Shown: in pieces, positions 52,671 through 62,500 of the stretch
Layout: the number at the start of each line of letters is the position of its first letter
Position numbering within the stretch: position 1 is the first letter of the stretch
Source of the DNA: Prado023 sp963798745
Lineage (GTDB): Bacteria > Actinomycetota > Actinomycetes > S36-B12 > CAIYMF01
NCBI GenBank assembly: GCA_963798745.1
Contig: CAWCUF010000004.1
Location: 1-64,000, forward strand
Direction of reading: 5' to 3'
DNA: 64,000 nucleotides
Position numbers and translations under genes: made by a program
The notes under the pieces: generated by a model
What the model saw: the letters and a program-made list of their open reading frames with translations, nothing else
Told to the model about the DNA's origin: nothing
Database searches by the model: none

Positions 52671-54079
52671 TGAGGTTCGGTCCGGGAGGGGGCGCCGTGA
52701 TCGTCGGCCGACTCCGCGGCCGCGACCGCGGCGCGCAGGTCGGCGGCGAGCTGCTCGCCCACCACTGCCCTGATCCGGGATCCCTCGTGGGTGTAGTCGA
52801 TGTCCACTTCGTGGCCCTGCTCATGAACCCGGGCCACCAGCTCGCCACGGTCGAAGGGGATCAGCACGTCGACCTGTTCGCTCGGGATCGGCAGCTCGGT
52901 GTCCAGCGCGGCCAACAGCTCGGTGATGCCCTCACCGGTCGCCGCGGAGACGACGAGCGAGTGCGGTTCGCGCGCGCGCAGCCGCGCGACGACCAGCGGG
53001 TCTGCCAGGTCGGACTTGTTGATGACCAGCAGTTCCGGCACGCCGCTGGCACCGATCTCGGCGAGCACCTCGCGCACCGCGGCGACCTGCCCCTCGGGGA
53101 AGTCGTCGGAGCCGTCGACCACATGCAGGATCAGGTCGGCGTCCGAGACCTCCTCGAGCGTGGAGCGGAATGCCTCGACGAGTTGGTGGGGCAGGTGCCG
53201 CACGAAGCCCACTGTGTCGGCGAGCGTGAACACCCGCCCGGTCGGGGTGCTGGCGCGTCGGACCGTCGGATCCAGGGTCGCGAACAGCGCGTCCTCGACC
53301 AGCACGCCCGCGCCGGTCATCCGATTGAGCAGGCTCGACTTGCCGGAGTTCGTGTAGCCGGCGAGCACCACCGACGGGGTCTGGCCCTCCCGGCGGCCCG
53401 CGCGCATCGTCCGGCGTGCGGTGGCCATGTGCTTGATGTCTCGACGCAGCCGTGAGATGGACTCGCGCACCCGGCGCCGGTCGGTCTCGATCTTCGTCTC
53501 GCCCGGCCCGCGCGAGCCGATGCCCTGCCCACCGGCCACGCGACCGCCGGCCTGGCGGGACAGCGACTCACCCCAACCGCGCAGGCGGGGCAGCAGGTAC
53601 TGCATCTGGGCCAGCGACACCTGGGCCTTGCCCTCCCGGCTGCGGGCGTGCTGGGCGAAGATGTCCAGGATCAGCCAGGTGCGGTCGACGACCTTGACCT
53701 TGACCGTCTCCTCCAGCCGGCGCAGCTGGCCCGGGGTGAGTTCGCCATCACAGATGACGGTGTCGGCCTCGACCACGCCGACCACTTCGCGCAACTCGGT
53801 GACCTTGCCTGCTCCGATGTAGGTCGCGGGGTCGGGCCTGTCCCGGCGCTGGATCAGCCCGTCGCAGACCACCGAGCCGGCCGTCTGGGCCAGACGCGCC
53901 AACTCGGCCAGTGAACGCTCCGCGTCGGCCAGCGTCCCAGCCGTCCAGACGCCCACCAGCACAACCCGCTCCAGACGAACCTGGCGGTACTCGACCTCGG
54001 TGATGTCCTCGAGTTCGGTGCTCAGGCCGGGGACGCGGCGCAGGGCCTGCCGGTCGAGCAGGTCCGGAGTCTCAGGCAT
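52667..54079 (-). CDS. hflX: Ribosome-associated GTPase HflX
   Basis: The 470-residue protein has the HflX N-terminal domain (TAGSVVCDGLIQRRDRPDPATYIGAGK), a glycine-rich signature (GGQGIGSRGPGETKIETDRR) and the GTPase core: VVLAGYTNSGKSSLLNRM (G1), ADTVGFVRHLP (G3) and VINKSD (G4). HflX splits stalled or heat-damaged ribosomes. The ATG at 54079 overlaps the end of dapF by eight bases, with GGTGGG upstream. It lies in the miaB-miaA-dapF-hflX operon. Confidence 0.92.
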   Translation of the reverse strand: MPETPDLLDRQALRRVPGLSTELEDITEVEYRQVRLERVVLVGVWTAGTLADAERSLAELARLAQTAGSVVCDGLIQRRDRPDPATYIGAGKVTELREVVGVVEADTVICDGELTPGQLRRLEETVKVKVVDRTWLILDIFAQHARSREGKAQVSLAQMQYLLPRLRGWGESLSRQAGGRVAGGQGIGSRGPGETKIETDRRRVRESISRLRRDIKHMATARRTMRAGRREGQTPSVVLAGYTNSGKSSLLNRMTGAGVLVEDALFATLDPTVRRASTPTGRVFTLADTVGFVRHLPHQLVEAFRSTLEEVSDADLILHVVDGSDDFPEGQVAAVREVLAEIGASGVPELLVINKSDLADPLVVARLRAREPHSLVVSAATGEGITELLAALDTELPIPSEQVDVLIPFDRGELVARVHEQGHEVDIDYTHEGSRIRAVVGEQLAADLRAAVAAAESADDHGAPSRTEPQ

Positions 54080-54935
54080 GAGCAGCCCACCAATGCGCGT
54101 CGATCTCGCCGCGCAGCACGATCGCGGCAGGACCATCGAGCACGCAGCTATCCGGCGCCCAGGTCACGCCGAGCGTCCCGCCGGGGACGTCGACCCGGAC
54201 GCGCTGTCCCATAGGGGCGTGCCCAGCACGGTGAAGCGTGGCCACCGCTGCGGCGCAGGCACCCGTGCCACAGCTACGCGTCTCGCCCACCCCGCGCTCG
54301 AACACGCGCATGCGCACGTGGTCGTCGGCGACCGGTAGTACGAACTCGACGTTGACGCCCTCGGGGTAGGCCCCGGTGGGGGTGACGACCGGGGCCGCGT
54401 CCAGTGCCCCGGCCTCGGCCAGGTCGCCCACCCAGGTCACGGCGTGCGGGTTGGGCATGAGGACACCGACAGCAGGAGCCGGCGCACCGGACGAGGGCAG
54501 GAGCACCGTGATGTCGTCGCGCTCCAGCAGCGTGGCGGGGCCCAGGTCCACGGTGACCGTGCCGTCGTCGGCCACGAGCACCGATCGGGCGCCACCCCGG
54601 GTGGCGATCTGGAACGGCTCATCGACCCAGGCAAGACCGGTCTGGACCAGGTGCAGGGCGAACACCCGCGCGCCGTTGCCGCACATCTGGGCGATGCTGC
54701 CGTCCGCGTTGCGGTAGTCCATGAAGAACTCGGCGCCCTCCGCCTGGTCGGCGACCTCCGGGTCGTTCGCGGTGCGCCGCACGACCAGGACCCCGTCGGC
54801 ACCGATCCCCGTGTGTTGGTCGCACAGGGCGCGCACCCGGGCGGGGCTCACCTTGAGGGCGTCGTCGAGGTCGGGCAGAACGACGAAGTCGTTGCCCGTC
54901 CCGTGCCCCTTCGCGATGGCGATGCCCGAAGTCAT
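54072..54935 (-). CDS. dapF: Diaminopimelate epimerase
   Basis: The 287-residue protein has the two catalytic cysteines in MCGNGAR and ETRSCGTGACA. It converts LL- to meso-diaminopimelate for peptidoglycan and lysine. The ATG at 54935 overlaps the miaA stop (ATGA). It also lies six bases after TACCCT on the minus strand, so it could have an internal leaderless promoter in addition to operon transcription. Confidence 0.93.
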   Translation of the reverse strand: MTSGIAIAKGHGTGNDFVVLPDLDDALKVSPARVRALCDQHTGIGADGVLVVRRTANDPEVADQAEGAEFFMDYRNADGSIAQMCGNGARVFALHLVQTGLAWVDEPFQIATRGGARSVLVADDGTVTVDLGPATLLERDDITVLLPSSGAPAPAVGVLMPNPHAVTWVGDLAEAGALDAAPVVTPTGAYPEGVNVEFVLPVADDHVRMRVFERGVGETRSCGTGACAAAVATLHRAGHAPMGQRVRVDVPGGTLGVTWAPDSCVLDGPAAIVLRGEIDAHWWAAHA

Positions 54936-55897
54936 GGGCCAAGGGTACGGCCAGCGGGTCCGAACCGGTCGGCGATCTGCGAAGCTGTGGATGACGGCGT
55001 CGTGGTGGCATCCAGCCACGTGGTCCTCGGGTCCCGGCCGAACCAACGCTCCTGGCGGCGCGCGTAGCGGCGCGTGGCCAGCAGGATGGCCTCATGCGCC
55101 TGGGCGGAGTCCAGCCGCCCAGCGAGCAGGTCCACCACCTGCGGGTAGCCCAGGGCCCGCGCGGCCGTGGGGGCCTCGGCCAGCCCCTGGGCCAGCAGCC
55201 CACGGACCTCCTCGACCAGCCCGGCGTCGAACATCGCTGTGACGCGGGCGGCGATGCGTGCATCGAGGTCGTCGCGGGGCAGCCTCAGGCCGAATGACTC
55301 ATGGTCGATCAACGGCGGGCCGGCGGCGGGGAACTGGGCCACGAAGCCGGACCCGGTGATCTCGCCCACCTCGAGGGCGCGGACGATCCGACGGCCGTTG
55401 CTGGGCAGGATATGGGCGGCAGCGTCCGGATCACGCTGGGCCAACAGGTCGTGCAGCGCCTGCGGGCCGTCCCGCGCCAGGCGCGCCTCCCAGCGTGCGC
55501 GGACCTGCGGATCGCTGCCCGGGAAGCGCAGGTCGTCGAGCAGCGCGCGCAGGTACAACCCGGAGCCACCGACCACCACGGCGGGCACACCGCGCCTGGC
55601 GAGATCGGCCAGGACGGTGCGCCCGAGCTGCTGGAACGCCGCGACGCTCACGGCATCGGTGATGTCGCGGATATCGATGAGGTGGTGGGTGATCCCGCGA
55701 CGCGCCTCCATGGGCGTCTTGGCGGTGCCGATGTCCATCCCACGGTAGAGCTGGAAGGGGTCGGCGTTGACGATCTCGCCGCCGAGGCGGGCCGCCAGGT
55801 CGACGCCCACCTCCGACTTGCCCACGGCGGTGGGGCCGACGATGGCCACGACGACCGCACCTCGGCGGACGGGATCGCCGACCTGGGCGCGGGACAC
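54932..55897 (-). CDS. miaA: tRNA dimethylallyltransferase MiaA
   Basis: The 321-residue protein has the P-loop VVAIVGPTAVGKSEVGVDLA, then VNADPFQLYRGMDIGTAK and VVGGSGLYLRALLD. It adds a dimethylallyl group to A37 of tRNAs reading UNN codons; MiaB, encoded just upstream, then adds the methylthio group. The GTG start is one base after the miaB stop. The dimethylallyl donor is the same C5 pool that feeds the prenyltransferase pathway. Confidence 0.93.
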   Translation of the reverse strand: MSRAQVGDPVRRGAVVVAIVGPTAVGKSEVGVDLAARLGGEIVNADPFQLYRGMDIGTAKTPMEARRGITHHLIDIRDITDAVSVAAFQQLGRTVLADLARRGVPAVVVGGSGLYLRALLDDLRFPGSDPQVRARWEARLARDGPQALHDLLAQRDPDAAAHILPSNGRRIVRALEVGEITGSGFVAQFPAAGPPLIDHESFGLRLPRDDLDARIAARVTAMFDAGLVEEVRGLLAQGLAEAPTAARALGYPQVVDLLAGRLDSAQAHEAILLATRRYARRQERWFGRDPRTTWLDATTTPSSTASQIADRFGPAGRTLGP

Positions 55898-55898
55898 C

Positions 55899-57401
55899 TC
55901 AGCTCACAGGGCCCAGCGTGGGCATCCCCAGCGCGACCGCGCGGGCGGCTTCACCGCTACCCGGGCCCGGCACCGGCGGGGGTGGTGCACAGGCGATCTG
56001 TCGGGCGGCCCAGGCGTCCCCGGCACCGGTGGTGCGCACCTCAAGGGCGGTGGCAGTCAGGTGATGGGGGGCGGCGTCGTCGATCCGGACAGTCACGCAG
56101 TCACCGGGGCGCGCGGTGAGCCCTCCGTCGAAGTGCACCAGCCGGTTGTCCCGAGCGCGGCCCGACATCCGTCGGGTCGCCTGATCCTTGCGGCCCTCCC
56201 CCTCGGCGACGAGTACTTCTGCGGTGGTGTCGACCAGGGCGAGGTTCTGCTCCCAGGAGATCCGGTCGAGCAACTCGATGAGCCGGTTGTAGCGCTCCCC
56301 GACGACGGCTCTGGGTACCTGGTCGGGCATGCTCGCCGCTGGCGTGCCGGGTCGCGGCGAGTACTGGAAGGTGAAGGCTGCGGCGAACCGGGCGCGCGCC
56401 ACGAGGTCGAGGGTCTCGGCGAAGTCAGCCTCGGTCTCGCCCGGGAAGCCGACGATGATGTCGGTGGTGATCGCGGCCTCGGGGATCGAGGAACGCACCT
56501 CGTCGAGGATCGCGAGAAAGCGATCCCGCCGGTACGAGCGCCGCATCGCCCGCAGGATCCGGTCGCTGCCCGACTGCAGGGGCATGTGCAGCGACGGCAT
56601 GACGGTGGGGGTCTGGGCCATCGCGGCGATGACCTCGCTGGTGAAGTCGCGCGGATGCGGGGAGGTGAACCGCACACGCTCCAGGCCCGGCACACCGCCC
56701 ACGGCTCGCAGCAGGTCCGCGAAGGCGGCACGCTGGCCGAAGTCCGAGCCATAGGCGTTGACGTTCTGGCCCAGCAGGGTCACCTCGATCACGCCGTCGG
56801 CGACCAGGGCCTTCACCTCGGCGAGGATCTCCTCGGGCCGGCGATCACGCTCCTGGCCGCGCAGGCTGGGCACGATGCAGAACGTGCAGGTGTTGTTGCA
56901 GCCCACGCTGATCGCCACCCACGCGGCGTAGGCGGACTCCCGCCGACTGGGCAGGGTGGAGGGGAACGTCCGCAGCGTCTCCTCGATCTCGACCTGCGCA
57001 GCCTGGGCCACCTCGGCCCGGCGCAGCAGGGTCGGCAGGACGTCGAGGTTGTGAGTGCCGAAGACCACGTCGACCCAGGGCGCTCGTGCCACGATCCCTG
57101 CGCGGTCCTTCTGGGCCAGGCAGCCCCCCACGGCGATCTGCATCCCGGGGTGCTCGCGCTTCACCGAGGCAAGGTGCCCGAGGTTGCCGTAGAGCTTGTT
57201 GTCAGCGTTCTCCCGCACGGCGCAGGTGTTGAGCACCACGACATCCGCGGTTCCTGACTCCGCCCGCACGTAGCCGTGCGCTTCGAGCAACCCGCCGATC
57301 CGCTCCGAGTCGTGCACGTTCATCTGACAGCCGTAGGTGCGCACCTCGTAGGTGCGCCCGGCAGCGGTCGGTGTGGTCGGGGTCGTGGAGTTTGTGATCA
57401 T
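55899..57401 (-). CDS. miaB: tRNA methylthiotransferase MiaB
   Basis: The 500-residue radical SAM protein has the N-terminal cluster cysteines in YGCQMN, NTCAVR and GGCLAQ, the radical SAM CxxxCxxC in VGCNNTCTFC, and a C-terminal TRAM domain (residues about 375-440). It converts i6A37 to ms2i6A37. TACCCT lies nine bases before the ATG, marking the start of the miaB-miaA-dapF-hflX-dinG-like operon. The last 35 residues are proline-rich and not part of the family core. Confidence 0.92.
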   Translation of the reverse strand: MITNSTTPTTPTAAGRTYEVRTYGCQMNVHDSERIGGLLEAHGYVRAESGTADVVVLNTCAVRENADNKLYGNLGHLASVKREHPGMQIAVGGCLAQKDRAGIVARAPWVDVVFGTHNLDVLPTLLRRAEVAQAAQVEIEETLRTFPSTLPSRRESAYAAWVAISVGCNNTCTFCIVPSLRGQERDRRPEEILAEVKALVADGVIEVTLLGQNVNAYGSDFGQRAAFADLLRAVGGVPGLERVRFTSPHPRDFTSEVIAAMAQTPTVMPSLHMPLQSGSDRILRAMRRSYRRDRFLAILDEVRSSIPEAAITTDIIVGFPGETEADFAETLDLVARARFAAAFTFQYSPRPGTPAASMPDQVPRAVVGERYNRLIELLDRISWEQNLALVDTTAEVLVAEGEGRKDQATRRMSGRARDNRLVHFDGGLTARPGDCVTVRIDDAAPHHLTATALEVRTTGAGDAWAARQIACAPPPPVPGPGSGEAARAVALGMPTLGPVS

Positions 57402-57447
57402 CAGGGGTCAAGGGTAGGCGCTCGAGTGCACTCGCCCGGGCTTCACC

Positions 57448-58014
57448 TCACGCCCCGAGGTCGTCAGCGACATCGTCATCGTCGGCAGCGGCGCGGACTT
57501 CGTCGAGCACCTCACGCACCACATGGGCGCTGAGTCCGGGTCCATATCCCTTGCGCGCCAGCGCCCCAGACAACCTGCGGACCTGGGTGGGCCGTGGCAA
57601 TCCAGCCACCGACCGGGCCTTGCGCCGAGCCACCTCCCGAGCCGCACTTCGTTCGTCACTCGGATCCAGGGTCGCCAGCGCCGCATCGATCAGATCCGCA
57701 GCGACCCCGCGCTGGCGAAGCTCCATCTGCAATGCCCGCGGCGCCAGGTGGCGGACTCGCTGTCGGGACTCCACCCAGGACAGGGCGAAGGCCCGGTCAT
57801 CGATCAGGCCGACCTCTTCGAACCTGGTCAGCACCCGCTCGGCGACGTTCTCTGGGACCTCGCGTTGGCGCAGTGTCGTGGCCAACTGCGCCCTGGTGCG
57901 TGGCGCTGCCTCCAGCCTGCGCAGCAGGATCGTGCGAGCCACCTGATCCGGGTCGGCCGGCGGGTTGGCCACCCCGTCGGCCAGATCTGCGGGCGGTTCC
58001 GTACCAGGGCGCAC
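57448..58014 (-). CDS. recX: Regulatory protein RecX
   Basis: The 188-residue protein has three-helix RecX repeats (ILLRRLEAAPRTRAQLATTLRQREVP, then FALSWVESRQR and ALQMELRQRGVAADLI). It binds RecA filaments and limits their activity. The GTG at 58014 begins two bases after the recA stop codon, so it depends on recA transcription and coupling; the open frame extending into recA is antisense to nothing and is not used. An acidic tail follows. Confidence 0.88.
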   Translation of the reverse strand: MRPGTEPPADLADGVANPPADPDQVARTILLRRLEAAPRTRAQLATTLRQREVPENVAERVLTRFEEVGLIDDRAFALSWVESRQRVRHLAPRALQMELRQRGVAADLIDAALATLDPSDERSAAREVARRKARSVAGLPRPTQVRRLSGALARKGYGPGLSAHVVREVLDEVRAAADDDDVADDLGA

Positions 58015-58015
58015 G

Positions 58016-59059
58016 TCAGAGGTCGATCGGCTGCGGACTGTCGGCCACCGCGGGTGCGTCCAGCTGTGGCCCGATCCCGAGCTTCTCCTTGATCCGCTTC
58101 TCGATCTCATTGGCCAGATCGGGATTGTCGCGCAGGAAGGCCCGCGCATTCTCCTTACCCTGGCCGAGCTGATCACCCTCATAGGTGTACCAGGCCCCGG
58201 CCTTGCGCACGAAGCCCTGATCCACGCCGATGTCGATCAGCCCGCCCTCGCGAGAGATGCCCAGCCCGTAGAGGATGTCGAACTCGGCCTGCTTGAACGG
58301 CGGAGCCACCTTGTTCTTGACGACCTTCACCCGTGTGCGCGAACCCACCGGCTCGGTACCGTCCTTGAGGGTCTCAATGCGCCGGATGTCCATGCGCACC
58401 GAGGCGTAGAACTTCAGCGCCTTGCCACCGGTGGTGGTTTCCGGGCTGCCGAACATCACACCGATCTTCTCGCGCAACTGGTTGATGAAGATCAGGGTCG
58501 TGCCGGTGTTGCTCAGCGCGCCGGTCATCTTGCGCAGCGCCTGGCTCATGAGCCGAGCCTGCAGGCCGACGTGGCTGTCGCCCATCTCGCCCTCGATCTC
58601 GGCCTTCGGCGTCAGGGCCGCGACCGAGTCGATCACGATGAGGTCGATGGCCCCGGACCGCACGAGCGTGTCAGCGATCTCCAGGGCCTGCTCGCCGGTA
58701 TCCGGCTGGGAGACGTAGAGGTCGTCGATGTTCACGCCGAGCTTCTGGGCGTAGACCGGGTCCAGCGCGTGCTCCGCATCGATGAACGCAGCGATTCCGC
58801 CAGCGGCCTGGGCGCTGGCCACCGCGTGCAGTGCGACGGTCGTCTTGCCGCTGGACTCAGGACCATAGATCTCCACGACCCGGCCACGGGGCAGGCCCCC
58901 GATGCCCAACGCGATGTCCAGCGCGATGGCGCCGGTGGGGATCACATCCATGGGAACGGAGGGCTGATCCCCCAGCCGCATCACCGTGCCCTTGCCGAAC
59001 TGCTTCTCCAGATGCAGCAGCGCCGACTCCAGCGCCTTGTCACGGTTCTGTGCCGCCAT
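58016..59059 (-). CDS. recA: Recombinase RecA
   Basis: The 347-residue protein has VEIYGPESSGKTTVALHAVA (Walker A), LIVIDSVAALTPKAEIEGEMGD and the L2 loop region ending INQLREKIGVMFGSPETTTGG. No intein is present, unlike in some mycobacteria. AAGGAG lies six bases before the ATG at 59059. The promoter region contains a perfect-core SOS box about 150 bases upstream and a DnaA-box-like 14-mer about 100 bases upstream. recX follows immediately. Confidence 0.96.
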   Translation of the reverse strand: MAAQNRDKALESALLHLEKQFGKGTVMRLGDQPSVPMDVIPTGAIALDIALGIGGLPRGRVVEIYGPESSGKTTVALHAVASAQAAGGIAAFIDAEHALDPVYAQKLGVNIDDLYVSQPDTGEQALEIADTLVRSGAIDLIVIDSVAALTPKAEIEGEMGDSHVGLQARLMSQALRKMTGALSNTGTTLIFINQLREKIGVMFGSPETTTGGKALKFYASVRMDIRRIETLKDGTEPVGSRTRVKVVKNKVAPPFKQAEFDILYGLGISREGGLIDIGVDQGFVRKAGAWYTYEGDQLGQGKENARAFLRDNPDLANEIEKRIKEKLGIGPQLDAPAVADSPQPIDL

Positions 59060-59154
59060 TACGAACTCCTTGGGTCTCGCGGTGCCGAAGCACTCTCGAA
59101 CTGTCAAGCAGGACACTAAGCGGGGGTTCCGACATTGCGACCCGTTGCGTTGCC

Positions 59155-59168
59155 AACCTGTGGATGAC
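59155..59168 (-). promoter_or_regulatory. DnaA-box-like element upstream of recA
   Basis: AACCTGTGGATGAC is identical to the third element upstream of nrdR (46764). Its complement contains TCATCCACA, one base from the DnaA box. It lies between the SOS box and the recA start. Confidence 0.4.
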
Positions 59169-59210
59169 CCGCACGCGAATCATCCCGGCACCAACAGCGA
59201 CGAGACTAGT

Positions 59211-59226
59211 ACGAACACCTGTTCGA
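59211..59226 (-). promoter_or_regulatory. SOS (LexA) box of recA
   Basis: ACGAACACCTGTTCGA has the perfect core CGAAC-N4-GTTCG. It is located about 150 bases upstream of the recA start and just after the DUF3046 gene, in the usual position for the damage-inducible recA promoter. Confidence 0.87.
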
Positions 59227-59244
59227 GGCTGTGCGACACGCCGC

Positions 59245-59439
59245 TCAGGTGAGGTCGCTGGGCACCCGGGCATGGGCGCAGACCGCCCGCCAGACCTCGC
59301 GGGTGTCCTCCCCCTGGGCCAGCGCCTCGACCACGGTGCGGCCCCCGAGCGCGGCCAGATGCTGGTCGTCGGCCCAGGACCGGGCGTACGCGGCGCCGAA
59401 CGTCAGTTCCATCCGCTCCCAGAAATCGGTCAGGCGCAT
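59245..59439 (-). CDS. DUF3046 protein
   Basis: The 64-residue protein starts MRLTDFWERMELTFGAAYARS and contains LGGRTVVEALAQGEDTREVWRAV, the full length of the DUF3046 family. The family is found beside recA in many actinobacteria. The function is unknown. CACCAT lies six bases before the ATG, possibly a leaderless start. It is divergent from the Lhr helicase gene. Confidence 0.82.
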   Translation of the reverse strand: MRLTDFWERMELTFGAAYARSWADDQHLAALGGRTVVEALAQGEDTREVWRAVCAHARVPSDLT

Positions 59440-59515
59440 GCGGACATGGTGCCATCCACGCGGGCTCGGGCAAGCCCATGTCCGACCCTCAGGCGAAGAT
59501 GTCTGCGTGGATCCC

Positions 59516-62500
59516 ATGGCCGCCTTCTCCGAACCCACCCGCAGGTGGTTCGCTGCCTCCTTCCAGGCCCCCACACCCATCCAGGCCGGGGCGTGGCCGA
59601 GAATCCAAGCCGGCTCCGACGTCCTGGCGGTGGCCCCTACCGGCTCGGGCAAGACCCTGGCCGCGTTCCTCAGCGCCATCGATCGCTGTCTGCAACCGCG
59701 GGAGGCTGCGGGGGTCCGGGTTCTCTATGTCAGCCCGCTCAAGGCCCTGGCCGTGGATGTGGAGCGCAATCTGCGTGCGCCACTGGCGGGGATCGCCACC
59801 CATTGCGCACTGCTCGGTCGACCCGAGCCGCGGGTCACCGTCGGCCTGCGCACCGGAGACACCCCGGCCGCTGAGCGGCGCAGCATGGCCCGCAGGCCGC
59901 CGGACATCCTGATCACGACGCCCGAGTCGTTGTTCCTGCTGCTCACCTCTGCAACCCGCAGCATCCTGGCCGATGTCGAGACCGTGATCGTCGACGAGGT
60001 GCACGCGATCGCCGGATCGAAACGCGGGGCGCATCTGGCGGTGAGCCTGGCGCGCCTGGATCACCTCGCGGGGCGGCGGGTCCCTCGGATCGGCCTGTCG
60101 GCGACCGTGCGTCCCCCCGAGGTGGCCGCCCGCTTTCTGGGTGGGGACCATCCGGTGGAGGTCGTGGCAGCCGGCGCCGCCAAGCAGTGGGAGCTGACGG
60201 TCGAGGTGCCCGTGGAGGACATGGGTGAACTGGGCGCTGCCCCCGCGCCGGATGGTTCCCCCACCGCCTCGATCTGGCCGCATGTCGAGGCGCGGATGGT
60301 CGATCTCATCGAGGCACACAGCTCCACGATCGTCTTCGCCAACTCCAGGCGCCTGGCCGAGCGCCTCACCGCACGGATCAACGAGATCCATGCCGAACGG
60401 GCCGAGGTGGCCGGCGCGGCGGAGTCGCGCGCCGATGCGGGTACCGGCGCTCCCGCGGCGCCGGCCCGGGTGGCGGGCCGCGCACCGGCCGAGGTGATGG
60501 CGCAGGCCGGGGCCACCACCGGAGCGCCGGCCGTGCTCGCGCGGGCTCACCACGGCTCCGTGAGCAAGGAACAGCGGGCCCTCATCGAGGATGATCTCAA
60601 GAGGGGTCGGCTGCGCGCGGTGGTTGCGACCTCCAGCCTCGAACTGGGCATCGACATGGGTGCGGTGGACCTCGTCATCCAGGTCGAGTCACCGCCTTCA
60701 GTGGCCTCCGGCCTGCAGCGCGTCGGGCGCGCCGGGCATCAGGTCGGCGCCACGTCCGTCGGGGTCGTGCTACCCAAGTACCGCTCGGACCTGCTGACCA
60801 GCACCGTCGTGGTGCAGCGCATGCAGACCGGGCAGATCGAAGAGCTGCGGATCCCGACCAACCCCCTGGATGTGGCCGCGCAGCAGATCGTGGCCGCCGT
60901 GGCGATGGACGACTGGTCGGTCCCCGACCTGCTCGGGCTGCTGCGCAGCACGGCCGCATTCGCCGAACTCACGCCGGCGGTCTACGAGTCCGTGGTCGAC
61001 ATGCTGGCCGGGCGCTACCCGTCTGACGCCTTCGCCGAACTGCGTCCCCGGATCGTCTGGGACCGTACCCAGGACCTGCTCTCAGCCCGGCCGGGTGCTC
61101 AACGCCTGGCCGTCACCTCCGGCGGCACGATTCCCGATCGCGGTCTGTTCGGCGTCTACATCCGGGGCGGTGGGGGTCGGGTCGGTGAGCTCGACGAGGA
61201 GATGGTCTACGAATCCCGGGTCGGTGACACGTTCGCCCTCGGGGCCAGCAGTTGGCGGATCGTCGACATCGGCCACGACCGAGTCGATGTCGTACCCGCG
61301 CCCGGGGCGCCGGGCCGACTGCCGTTCTGGCGCGGGGATGCCCTTGGTCGTCCCGCCGAGCTCGGCCGGGCGATCGGCGCCTTCACCCGCGCCCTGGCCG
61401 AGGACAGCCCCGCCACGACGGCGACCCGCCTGACCGACCTGGGCCTGGACCGCTGGGCCGGCGAGAACCTGGTCTCCTACATCCGCGAACAGGGCGCGGT
61501 GAGCCGGGTACCGACCGACCGGACGATCGTGGTCGAACGCACCCGCGACGAACTCGGCGACTGGCGCCTGACCGTCCTGTCCCCGTTCGGCGCCCGTGTG
61601 CACGCGCCCTGGGCGCTGCTTGCCCGCGAGCGATTGGCCCAGCGGTTCGGCGTCGACGCCGCCGTCCTGCACGGCGACGACGGGCTGGTCGCGCGCCTGC
61701 CCGACCTCCCCGAAGACGACTGGCTCGCGGACGCCACCGCCGCGCTGTTTCCCGAGCCGGACCTGATCGAAGCGGAGGTGACCCGGCTGATCGGCGGCTC
61801 CGCGCTGTTCGCGGCCCGGTTCCGCGAGTGCGCCTCCCGCGCGCTGCTGCTTCCGCGCCCACGCCCGGGCCGAAGGGCGCCGCTGTGGCAGCAGCGACAG
61901 CGCTCGGCCCAGTTGCTGCAGATCGCCGCCGAGCATCCGACGTTCCCGATCGTCCTGGAGGCCGTGCGCGAATGCGTGCGCGACGTGTATGACCTGCCGG
62001 CGCTCGTGGAGCTGATGACCTCGGTGTCGCAGCGCCGGATCGCGGTGGTCGAGGTCTCACCGGAGACGGCGTCACCGTTCGCCCGATCGCTGCTGTTCGG
62101 CTACGTCTCGGAGTTCCTCTACGAGGGCGACTCACCTTTGGCCGAGCGACGGGCTGCCGCACTGACCCTCGATCCAACCCTGCTGGGCGAATTGCTCGGC
62201 CAGACCGACCTGCGCGACCTACTCGAGCCTGAGGCGATCGCCGCAGTGGTTGCCCAGATCCAGCACCTGACCGAGGAGCGCCGGGCGAGACGACCCGAGG
62301 ACGCCGCCGACCTGCTGCGCATCCTGGGGCCACTGACCGAGGCGGCCGCAGCCGCGCGTGGCGTGCCAGCCGGCTGGCTGGCCGACCTCGAGGCGCAGCG
62401 CCGGGTCATCCGGACCCGAATGGCCGGTGAAGATGTCTGGGCGGTCGTCGAGGACGCCGCCCGGCTGCGCGACGGGCTGGGCGCGCCGTTGCCTGCTGGT

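Noticed and set aside
61252..61992. Overlapping frames inside the Lhr region (for example 246 codons here)
   Set aside because: They are arginine/proline-rich off-frame shadows; the continuous 1,495-codon Lhr frame explains the region.
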